Of a stretch of DNA of 64,000 bases, positions 57,477-64,000 are shown one piece after another; positions within the stretch are counted from its first letter, which is position 1, and every line of letters starts with the position of its first letter. This DNA is from Novosphingobium naphthalenivorans NBRC 102051 (lineage in GTDB: Bacteria > Pseudomonadota > Alphaproteobacteria > Sphingomonadales > Sphingomonadaceae): NCBI RefSeq assembly GCF_001590985.1, contig NZ_BCTX01000009.1:26691-90690 (forward strand). The letters run 5' to 3'. A program made the translations under genes and the position numbers. Under the pieces are notes generated by a model that saw only the letters and a program-made list of their open reading frames with translations, did no database searches and was not told where the DNA came from.

Positions 57477-58967
57477 TACGCGATCGGGAAAAAGCCCGTA
57501 GATCGGCAATTCACCGGTCGCGCCGCGAATGCTGCCCATGGGTTCGACGTTGGCTGCGGGCATCTGCAGGGTCAGGGCGAGCGCGGCGGCTTCACTGAGA
57601 GCAATCGCGCCTTTGACATCCGCCGATGAGAGGGGGAGGCCGCGGTCGAAAGGATCTGCTGGATTGGCATCGGACATCGCGCAATAGTCCAGCCCCAGCC
57701 GGGCTTTCGGATGCCGTGCGACGAGATCCTTGGCTGCCTCCACACCCTCGGCGATCGTGGAAAAGGCAAGCACGGCAAAGCCGTCGCGTTTGGCCAGGCA
57801 CTTGCCCCCTGCGGGCAATTCCGGCGCCAAGGCCTCCGGCAGTGTCAGCAGTGCCGTGGCCTGTGAGGTGGATGGCAGCGCCGCGCTGTTCAGGTTGCTT
57901 CGTTCGATGACGATCCGGCGTACCTCAAAGCCATGCCGTTCCCAGTCGGCATCGTCATCCGATTTCGCTTCCGGAAGGGCCAGGTCCTGAACGCGCAGAG
58001 CCACTGCCGAAGATTGCAGGCGCCGGGCATCGCGGATGGCAAGGCCCATTGCCGCCTGCCGGGCGATCGAAACCGAAGCCTGGCTGGGCGACTGCCAGTC
58101 ATCGAGTATCAGGACCGAGACGGCTTCCTCCATGAGATGCGCAAAGCGCGCTTCCCATGCAGATCCCCACGGCAATACGGATGCCTTGAGGAACAGCTCG
58201 GGAGCGCAGGGCAAGACCACATGCAGGTGCGCGCCGAGGCGCAGAGCCTCTTCGGCAATCATGATGTCTGCACCGGCCGCGAGCGCTCCGGCGACATTGC
58301 CGGGACGGATTTCGCGCAGGCTCGATGCGATCGCGTCGCGTGCCCCGGCATCGTCCGCGGCAATGCCCAGTATGCCGTCGAAATGCATAGAAGGGGGAGG
58401 GCGATACCGATCGAGCCAGGCTGTTGACTGCCCCATCGCTGCTGCAATCATGGTGAACTGGCGCAGTGTCGAGGCATGATCTTCCCAGGCCTCGGGCTGG
58501 TTCTCCACGGCCTGGCCGAGAATGGTCTCTGCCTCCCGTGTGCGGCCGAGCAGCAGGCAAGCCTCTGCCCTTGTCGCATCGAGCCAATAGGCGGTTTCCG
58601 GTGCGCAGTCGTCACCGTCGATCAGCGCCAGCGTTTCCAGCGCCAGGGCCTGCGCGCGCTCACGCCGCCCCGCAAGCAGGGCCAGCGTGGCGGCGTTGAT
58701 CAACGGATAAGTCGCGCGGGAAAGGTGGGATGCCCGCTCGTAGGCGGCAATGGCGTCGTTCAGCAGGGCTTCCCGCGCCTCGCCCTCCGCCTGCGCTGCA
58801 CGGTCCTTGAGCAGTCGCCCATGGAGCGTGAGTGCGTTGGGATCGTCGAGACGCGCATCAAGCCCGGCCGCGCGGAACAGGGCCCACGCCTGTTCCAGCG
58901 CGCCCGCACGGGCCAGCCGGGTGATGCTGTTGAGCCGAGCCCTGTCCATGCCTGCCGCTTGTTCCAT
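57453..58967 (-). CDS. TPR-S (TRAFs-binding)-like, SLOG-like, degenerate cyclase-like protein
   Basis: 504-aa protein in three parts. Residues 1-185 are TPR-like with the pattern YPLINAATLALLAG and ASTLRQFTMI, recalling TPR-S (TRAFs-binding) domains. Residues 195-330 look like a SLOG-type Rossmann domain (GALAAGADIMIAEEALRLGA followed by LHVVLPCAPELF). Residues 385-495 (KRDGFAVLAFSTIAEGVEAA, ARLGLDYCAM, GELPIYGLF) recall a nucleotide-cyclase fold without clear catalytic residues. It is the third gene of the TIR operon, 24 bp after the 196-aa gene. Domain names are by eye and need profile search. Confidence 0.72.
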   Translation of the reverse strand: MEQAAGMDRARLNSITRLARAGALEQAWALFRAAGLDARLDDPNALTLHGRLLKDRAAQAEGEAREALLNDAIAAYERASHLSRATYPLINAATLALLAGRRERAQALALETLALIDGDDCAPETAYWLDATRAEACLLLGRTREAETILGQAVENQPEAWEDHASTLRQFTMIAAAMGQSTAWLDRYRPPPSMHFDGILGIAADDAGARDAIASSLREIRPGNVAGALAAGADIMIAEEALRLGAHLHVVLPCAPELFLKASVLPWGSAWEARFAHLMEEAVSVLILDDWQSPSQASVSIARQAAMGLAIRDARRLQSSAVALRVQDLALPEAKSDDDADWERHGFEVRRIVIERSNLNSAALPSTSQATALLTLPEALAPELPAGGKCLAKRDGFAVLAFSTIAEGVEAAKDLVARHPKARLGLDYCAMSDANPADPFDRGLPLSSADVKGAIALSEAAALALTLQMPAANVEPMGSIRGATGELPIYGLFPDRVSGNQLRK

Positions 58968-58991
58968 ACGGGTCGTGAAGGAGTCACCCGT

Positions 58992-59582
58992 TCACAGGCG
59001 TGGGCCAGTGCTCGTCCCGTCAGGATCGATGGCGAGGACGACGCCGAAACCATCCCCATGAACGTAATTGGCGCGAATATAGAGGTTGAAGATGAATCCG
59101 ATGGTCTCGCCTTCCTTGAGCGGCTCACCATTGCCGTTGCGCATATAGTTGCGGCTGCGCAGCGCGGGGTACGTTCCGACGGATACTTCTTCGAGGTCGT
59201 AGAAGCTCTTGTTGGGAGCGACCGGTGCCGGCGGCGGCGGCAGCGAGGAGTTGTCCTTCTTCTCCAGGAACAGCATCGGGTCCGTGCCTTCGCCATCATG
59301 GAAGCTATAGCCGGGCGCATCGAGCACAATTGTGAAATAACACATGTACTCGACAAAACTGATGTTCTCGAAGGTATAACCCTGGAATTCGGGGACGGAT
59401 GAATCGTCCGCCTGGGCAAGCTTCAGCAGTCTTTGTTCGGTGGCTTCCAGTCCGTCATCGCCAATGGGCGCGAACCAGCGGCTGACCAGCCATTTCTCGT
59501 CCTGCACGCCGACATAGAGAAGCATGACATGCGAGATGGCGTTGCCGGGCCCGGCAATTCGAACACTGTCTCCGTAAATCAT
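58992..59582 (-). CDS. Hypothetical protein of the TIR operon (196 aa)
   Basis: I do not recognise a family. The protein is soluble, with no signal peptide, and is rich in aromatic and acidic residues. A Pro/Ala linker (SSLPPPPAPVAPNKS) splits it into an N-terminal half (KWLVSRWFAPIGDDGLEATE) and a C-terminal half (YIRANYVHGDGFGVVLAIDP). The ATG directly follows the TAA of the TIR gene (TAAATG), with AGGAA 5 nt upstream inside that gene, so translation is coupled. Its place between a TIR protein and a SLOG-like protein implies a shared role. Confidence 0.75.
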   Translation of the reverse strand: MIYGDSVRIAGPGNAISHVMLLYVGVQDEKWLVSRWFAPIGDDGLEATEQRLLKLAQADDSSVPEFQGYTFENISFVEYMCYFTIVLDAPGYSFHDGEGTDPMLFLEKKDNSSLPPPPAPVAPNKSFYDLEEVSVGTYPALRSRNYMRNGNGEPLKEGETIGFIFNLYIRANYVHGDGFGVVLAIDPDGTSTGPRL

Positions 59583-61286
59583 TTAATTCCTCGCTTTAGA
59601 AGAGTTGGCGTCTAGACGGGCGATGGCATCCAGCCGCTGGATGGATTCAGCCCGAAATGCCGGAACGGCTGCCGAGCCGCTGTGGACTTTGCTGATCATC
59701 TCGTCGGCTTCTTTCGTCAGCCGCGCGACTTCGCCCGGTTGGTGAAGGGCATGCGCGACTTCGGCGGCATCCGAGAGGACGCGCAAGTGCTGTTCGAACC
59801 AGAATTGGTTCTGGGAATCGCGCTCTTGCAGCCGCAATGCCTGCGTTTCCGCATCCTTCACCAAGGTGGACGCTTCCGTCAGCTTGCCGCTCATGAAGGC
59901 GATGCGGGCAAGGGCGCGCGTGGCCACCAGCGTCTGATAGGCAAGATCGCCATTGTGCGGATCGTTCCGGATCAGCGGTTTGAGGAGAGAAAGTTGACGA
60001 ACCCGGTGCCAGCGCGCCGCCTCCAGGTCGCCATGATCGAACTGCACGTCGGATATTCTGGCGTGACGCTCGGCAATTTCCTTGCGGATCACAAGCGATG
60101 CCGGATCCAGCGCCTGTGCCTTCAAAAACCAGTCGAGCGACATCTGATAGTGCAGGATCGCGCCGACATCGTCCTTCTGGAACTGGTATTGAATGGCGGC
60201 GATGTTGCTGAGCGCGTAGCCGACTTCCATCAGGCTGCGCGATTTCCCCGGTTGCAGTTCGACCAGTCTGTTCGCCAGGCGCAGATAGGCGCGATAATGG
60301 CCCAGCGCCGCCTCGGACTGCCCCTGCAACTGGTCGACCTGGCCAACCCAGAACTCGCTCTGCGCATGATTGAAGATGCGCTCGGGATCCGCAGGCGCTT
60401 TCTTCAGGATCGATTCCGTCGTCCGGTGCGCTTCCTTGAACTTTTGCAGAGCCGCGGCAAGATCGCCCAGCGCGATGTCATCCTCTCCCATGGCATGGAG
60501 AATGCGTGCGCGCCGTTCGAGGCTCTCGTCAGGCAATCGATCCAGATTGCCTTGCGCCCGATAATAATTCATCGCGCGTTTGTTGACGGTCGTCAGCACG
60601 TCCAGACGGCCCACGCTGCGTAAGCGCTGCCGCAAATCGGTCAGCATGAATTCGACCATCCCTTCGGCTTCGGCTCGCTGCCGCTCCGCCTCGCGCTGGG
60701 CACGCCAGGCAAACAACGACAACGTGACGAAGCCTAGCGCAATAATGAGCGACATGACCGTGATGGCCGTCACACGGCGCATTCTCCGCTGCGCGTCGCG
60801 TTGTACAAGCCGGTCCAGTTGCACCCCGGAAAGGCCTGCGATCAGCTTGAGAGTCCCCAGTTTTTCACCGTCGCCTTCGGGCCGCAAATCGGCGGCGAGC
60901 GGTTCGGCGTCTTCGGTCAGCGCTGGGGGAAAGGCGTGGTCCGGATCGCCCTCGATGATGGCGGCAAGGATCGGACGTGTCGGGTGGACCTCCCGGAACA
61001 GGCGGATTTCCTTGTCCACCCAGAGAGAGGCTGCGGCCGAAGGCGAGCAAAGGACGATCATTGCGCCGGAACGCGCAATTCCATCCTTCACGCTTTCGGA
61101 AAGATCGCTGGCTGCGGCGAGTTCGTCCTGATCGCGAAAGACGTTGCCCAAACGGCGGGAGCCATCCGCAAGCGTCAGGCTATGGGGGAGTTTGTAGGTC
61201 TCCAGCCGCCGCTGCAGACGGCGGGCCCTGCGAACATCCTTATGGCTGTAACTGAGAAAGGCCAGATATGACGCCCCGGTCTCCAT
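59583..61286 (-). CDS. TIR-domain, membrane-anchored TPR protein
   Basis: 567-aa protein, numbered here from ATG 61286, which has AAGGG just upstream. ATG 61298 is the alternative. Residues 5-150 are a TIR domain (YLAFLSYSHKD, RLGNVFRDQDELAAASDLSE, MIVLCSPSAAASLWVDKEI). Its Glu93 in the WxxxE arrangement is the catalytic position of TIR NADases. One transmembrane helix follows (AITVMSLIIALGFVTLSLFAW, about 173-193), then GMVEFMLTDLRQRLRSVGRL and roughly 340 residues of TPR-like helices. The TPR part should be periplasmic or cytosolic depending on topology. First gene of the operon. Confidence 0.85.
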   Translation of the reverse strand: METGASYLAFLSYSHKDVRRARRLQRRLETYKLPHSLTLADGSRRLGNVFRDQDELAAASDLSESVKDGIARSGAMIVLCSPSAAASLWVDKEIRLFREVHPTRPILAAIIEGDPDHAFPPALTEDAEPLAADLRPEGDGEKLGTLKLIAGLSGVQLDRLVQRDAQRRMRRVTAITVMSLIIALGFVTLSLFAWRAQREAERQRAEAEGMVEFMLTDLRQRLRSVGRLDVLTTVNKRAMNYYRAQGNLDRLPDESLERRARILHAMGEDDIALGDLAAALQKFKEAHRTTESILKKAPADPERIFNHAQSEFWVGQVDQLQGQSEAALGHYRAYLRLANRLVELQPGKSRSLMEVGYALSNIAAIQYQFQKDDVGAILHYQMSLDWFLKAQALDPASLVIRKEIAERHARISDVQFDHGDLEAARWHRVRQLSLLKPLIRNDPHNGDLAYQTLVATRALARIAFMSGKLTEASTLVKDAETQALRLQERDSQNQFWFEQHLRVLSDAAEVAHALHQPGEVARLTKEADEMISKVHSGSAAVPAFRAESIQRLDAIARLDANSSKARN

Positions 61287-61474
61287 CCGCCCTTCCATTG
61301 CTTGTTTACGGCCCGCTCACTCGAACGCGGAGTGATTAGCAAGTTTGGACTTGCACATCCATCGCCGATCGCACCGTTTCCTCGAAAGGAATGGAAGGAA
61401 GGAAAGCCGCCGCTAACCGGTCGTATTTCGCAAGGCAAAATGCAGAGGAATTCCAGCTTTTGGAGCGGGTTTCC

Positions 61475-62152
61475 TCAATTTTGGTGCATATCGGATATTT
61501 TTCTCAGCGCCTGCGCGTCGATGATTTCGGTCAGGCCGTACCGTCCCTGGAGCACGCCCGCTGCGGTCAGGGAGCGAATGATCCGGGAAACGACTTCACG
61601 CGAAGTGCCAAGATGGTTGGCGAGCCGTTCGTGCGGGAGCGCCACCCGGCCAGCCTCATCGGCAAGATCGAGCAGCAGTCCTGCCAGCCGCTTTTCGAGC
61701 GGCAAGCGGATCGCGCGTTCCAGATCCTGCAACAGGGTGTAGAGGCGCGTCGAGACCTGCTCGAAAAGCACGTTCATGAAAGTCTCGTCCTCGGCCAGAA
61801 TACGCCGCGCGGCGGTTCCCTCCAGAACGCTGCAACTGACGCCTTCGTCGCCGGCTTCGGCCCAGGCGGGATAGGGCATGGAGGAAAACAGGCTGTTGAG
61901 GGCGAGAACGCAGCTTTCGCCCCGCTCGATCCGGTAAAGCGTGCCTTCGCGCCCTTCGGCATCGACATAGTAGATCCGGATCGTGCCTTCCGAGACGAAG
62001 TAAACGCCGCTGACCCTGTCTCCGGGCTGGAGAAGGATCGTGCGCGGCGCAAATGTGTGCACGCGAATGCTGCCGGTAAGCGCCGCAACGGTATCCGGCT
62101 GCAGCCGGTCCAGAAACGGCATCGACCTTTCGATTGCGGCGCTACCTGACAT
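61475..62152 (-). CDS. Crp/Fnr-family transcriptional regulator
   Basis: 225-aa regulator. The sensor barrel is RTILLQPGDRVSGVYFVSEG, and the C-terminal winged helix is LPHERLANHLGTSREVVSRIIRSL. The HTH fits the DNR/FixK-like group that often controls respiratory and nitrosative stress genes. No N-terminal Cys cluster. It lies just downstream of the DUF4242-like gene on the same strand, with 9 bp between them, so they are likely co-transcribed. Confidence 0.86.
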   Translation of the reverse strand: MSGSAAIERSMPFLDRLQPDTVAALTGSIRVHTFAPRTILLQPGDRVSGVYFVSEGTIRIYYVDAEGREGTLYRIERGESCVLALNSLFSSMPYPAWAEAGDEGVSCSVLEGTAARRILAEDETFMNVLFEQVSTRLYTLLQDLERAIRLPLEKRLAGLLLDLADEAGRVALPHERLANHLGTSREVVSRIIRSLTAAGVLQGRYGLTEIIDAQALRKISDMHQN

Positions 62153-62161
62153 GGCCTGACC

Positions 62162-62458
62162 CTAGGCGGGAACGGTCTGCGAGAACAGGTCGAAAGCAGA
62201 GGCGTCGGTGACTTCGGTGATGCTATCGAAGGCAAGGCCGACGCGTTCATGGGCCCGGCGCACCGCTCCGGCATCGGGGGCCAGGTTCACGCAGAAGGCC
62301 CGGCCTTCATCGAGGCCGACGTGAATGCGCATGCTGACGACGCCTTCGGCCTCGCAGGCTTCGAGATAGCTCTTGTAGAAGGCGGCGAATTCCAGCCGGG
62401 AAATCCCGGCCGGGAACGTTCCATGATCCTTGTCGTGAGTGTCGATGAACATTTTCAT
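62162..62458 (-). CDS. DUF4242 / nickel-binding SCO4226-like small protein
   Basis: 98-aa protein that begins MKMFIDTHDKDHGTFP and contains MRIHVGLDEGRAFCVNLAPD and ERVGLAFDSITEV. This matches small DUF4242 proteins, a group that includes the nickel-responsive SCO4226. ATG 62458 is 5 nt after GGAGAG and fits the family start. A longer frame from 62506 adds an unrelated charged extension. It is paired here with a Crp/Fnr regulator and a divergent cytochrome c peroxidase. Confidence 0.8.
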   Translation of the reverse strand: MKMFIDTHDKDHGTFPAGISRLEFAAFYKSYLEACEAEGVVSMRIHVGLDEGRAFCVNLAPDAGAVRRAHERVGLAFDSITEVTDASAFDLFSQTVPA

Positions 62459-62589
62459 GAGTGCTCTCCGGTTCCGCGCGGCATTGCGCTGCGGCGCTTC
62501 TCGCACTCCTGAAATCCCGAGACCGGAACATAAGTCACAGTCTTCGTAGCCCGGCTCTCCATGCTCTTGCCGAAGGGTAGGAAGAGACC

Positions 62590-63840
62590 ATGACCAGTCC
62601 GATTATCGTGATGGCAATAGGCACAGCCGCCGGGGTTTTCGCGTTGACGGCAATCGCCTGGGAACTCGCGGCCCGGTTGCAGGCAGGCAGCGGCGGGAAA
62701 GTCGTCTTTGCAATCTGCCTGGGCATGGGCGTCCTGACTGTCGCCGCCAAAGCCGCGGGGCTGCTTGTCGCCGAGCACAACCTGTCATCCTTGCACCGGA
62801 CTTCCAGCATTGCCCCAAGATCAACCGTCCGCATCGAATGGCGCGCGGACAGCAGTCTGACAGCGCCGTGGAAGGCCTTGCCGCTGCGTGGCGGTAACGA
62901 AGAACAAGCGCATGTCGTCGCCTTAGGGCGTTCGCTGTTTTCGGACCCCATCCTGTCCCGAAACGGCAAGATCTCATGCGCTTCGTGTCACGATATCGCG
63001 CAGGGCGGCGATGACGGGCAGCGCGTGTCAATCGGCATTGCCGATCAGGCCGGGACGCGGAATGCGCCGAGCGTGCTCAATGCCGCACTCCTGTCCCGCC
63101 AGTTCTGGGACGGGCGGGCGGCTTCTCTCGAAGAGCAAGCCCATGGGCCCATACTCAACCCCATCGAAATGGCTATGCCAGACCGTGCTTCCGTCCAAAG
63201 AGCGCTATCGGAAGACGGGCAGTATCCCGCGCTTTTTCGCCAGGCGTTCGGGGATCACGTCCAACCCACTCTCGATCTGGCGGCAACGGCGATCGCCGCC
63301 TACGAACGCACGCTGGTCCGCGAAAGCCGCTATGACCGTTTCGTGCGGGGCGACAGGTTTGCCCTGAATGAGCGGGAACAGCGCGGCATGGCCCTGTTTG
63401 CCGGCCTTGGCTGCCGTGAATGCCACCGCGACCCTGCGTTCAGTTCGGCCGGTCAGATCGCGCCTGCAGGCGTTTTCAAGCCTTTCCCGGTCTTCATGGA
63501 TGACCCGCGTTTGCGCAAGTACCGCTTTCGGGATGATCTGGGGGCGGCGAGGCCGGGCGCATCGACGGGCCTGTGGCGCGCGCCATCCTTGCGCAATGTC
63601 GCCCGGACCGGACCCTACTTCCACAACGGTTCCGTTGCCGAGTTGCGCGATGCCATCCGAATTATGATGTGGGCGCAGCTCGGGAGAAAGGAGATCCTTC
63701 CCGGAGCCTCCGATACCGGCCAATCGCCCCTCTGGAATCCTGCGGCCAGACGCCTGCAGTTCCTGAGGCCGGATATCATCCACGACAGCGACGTGGATGA
63801 TATCCGCCTGTTCCTCGAAAGCCTTTCCGCAGATCCTTAG
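62590..63840 (+). CDS. Di-haem cytochrome c peroxidase (MauG/CcpA family)
   Basis: 416-aa exported c-type cytochrome. Two haem sites are visible, CASCH (about residue 130) and CRECH (about residue 278), with a distal Met/His-containing C-terminal region (YFHNGSVAELRDAIRIMMW). The N-terminus has two hydrophobic segments (VMAIGTAAGVFALTAIAWEL and VVFAICLGMGVLTVAAKAAG), so it is likely anchored rather than freely periplasmic. It reduces H2O2 with electrons from a c-type donor, by family. GGAAGAG lies before the ATG. The divergent DUF4242 and Crp/Fnr genes may form one redox module with it. Confidence 0.92.
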   Translation: MTSPIIVMAIGTAAGVFALTAIAWELAARLQAGSGGKVVFAICLGMGVLTVAAKAAGLLVAEHNLSSLHRTSSIAPRSTVRIEWRADSSLTAPWKALPLRGGNEEQAHVVALGRSLFSDPILSRNGKISCASCHDIAQGGDDGQRVSIGIADQAGTRNAPSVLNAALLSRQFWDGRAASLEEQAHGPILNPIEMAMPDRASVQRALSEDGQYPALFRQAFGDHVQPTLDLAATAIAAYERTLVRESRYDRFVRGDRFALNEREQRGMALFAGLGCRECHRDPAFSSAGQIAPAGVFKPFPVFMDDPRLRKYRFRDDLGAARPGASTGLWRAPSLRNVARTGPYFHNGSVAELRDAIRIMMWAQLGRKEILPGASDTGQSPLWNPAARRLQFLRPDIIHDSDVDDIRLFLESLSADP

Positions 63841-63870
63841 GATTTCCCGGCGACCTCTCCCGGTGCGCCG

Positions 63871-64000
63871 TTATTCGGCGGCCTTGGGATCGGCGGCGGC
63901 CTCGACCTGGCGCATCACGCGCAGCACGTTGCCGCCCCAGATCTTGGCCAGGTCTTGCTTGGTGTAGCCCACCTTGAGCAGCGCGGCGGTGATTTTGGGC
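63871..64000 (-). CDS. Membrane dipeptidase (peptidase M19) C-terminal end, cut by the window edge
   Basis: The minus-strand frame enters at the right edge and stops at TAA 63873-63871. The last 42 residues read LLKVGYTKQDLAKIWGGNVL and RVMRQVE, which is the usual C-terminus of renal-dipeptidase-like enzymes (ILRGGYSEEDIxKIxGGNxLRV). Most of the gene lies outside the window. Confidence 0.85.
   Translation of the reverse strand, partial: PKITAALLKVGYTKQDLAKIWGGNVLRVMRQVEAAADPKAAE

Overview
The window looks like chromosomal DNA of a sphingomonad alphaproteobacterium, most likely Novosphingobium or a close relative. The reasons are the high GC content, the two large TonB-dependent receptors (TBDTs) of the IIVTGSRI type, a Ros/MucR regulator, the gene order nfuA-tsaB-rimI-mucR-fur-plsC, a choline-kinase-type ThrB, a class II DAHP synthase and a CpaA-E/TadBC locus. 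No tRNA, rRNA, CRISPR array, complete insertion sequence or prophage was seen. Both edges cut a gene: clpB on the left and a membrane dipeptidase on the right.

Layout. 1-2.0 kb: 3' end of clpB. 2.0-12.7 kb: two TBDT genes enclosing two small secreted proteins, a TPR-sulfotransferase and a TPR-2OG-Fe(II) oxygenase. 13.2-15.5 kb: SDR dehydrogenase, TetR regulator and methylthioadenosine phosphorylase. 15.5-19.2 kb: copper module (copA-type ATPase, cueR, SHOCT membrane protein, Met-rich secreted protein) with a MerR-type promoter. 19.3-26.8 kb: Tad/Cpa pilus genes, with no CpaF motor ATPase and no Flp pilin. 26.9-30.4 kb: hydrolase, D-amino-acid oxidoreductase, YegP-like protein and FUSC transporter. 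30.5-42.2 kb: core genes rnhA, thrB, ispH, a lipoprotein, plsC, fur, mucR, rimI, tsaB, nfuA, an M16 protease and aroG. 42.3-44.6 kb: an AT-richer accessory scar with a decayed FecR remnant and an RHH-Mrr endonuclease. 44.7-48.6 kb: CocE-type esterase, TetR regulator and a stand-alone LigD polymerase domain. 48.7-53.7 kb: Crp/Fnr regulator, PAS-GGDEF-EAL protein, globin-coupled chemoreceptor and a small hypothetical. 53.9-56.1 kb: maeB malic enzyme. 56.8-62.5 kb: two Crp/Fnr regulators flanking a TIR/TPR/SLOG-type operon, then a DUF4242-like protein. 62.6-64 kb: di-haem peroxidase and the dipeptidase fragment.

How the parts work together. The best candidate for an under-described system is the three-gene operon at 57.4-61.3 kb. 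It encodes a membrane-anchored TIR-TPR protein, a 196-aa protein I cannot assign, and a protein reading as TPR-S (TRAFs-binding), SLOG-like and a degenerate cyclase-like domain. TIR, SLOG and TPR-S domains recur in nucleotide-based conflict and signalling systems. A second candidate is the TBDT region. Both receptor genes start with GTG, share the stretch GCAACAAGGGACAC just upstream, and have a predicted hairpin with GTCAC in its loop about 22-25 nt before the start. One of these leaders is tandemly duplicated. The copper module shows a textbook MerR-family promoter. The GGDEF-EAL and globin-chemoreceptor genes suggest oxygen- and c-di-GMP-linked control of surface behaviour, but this is inference.
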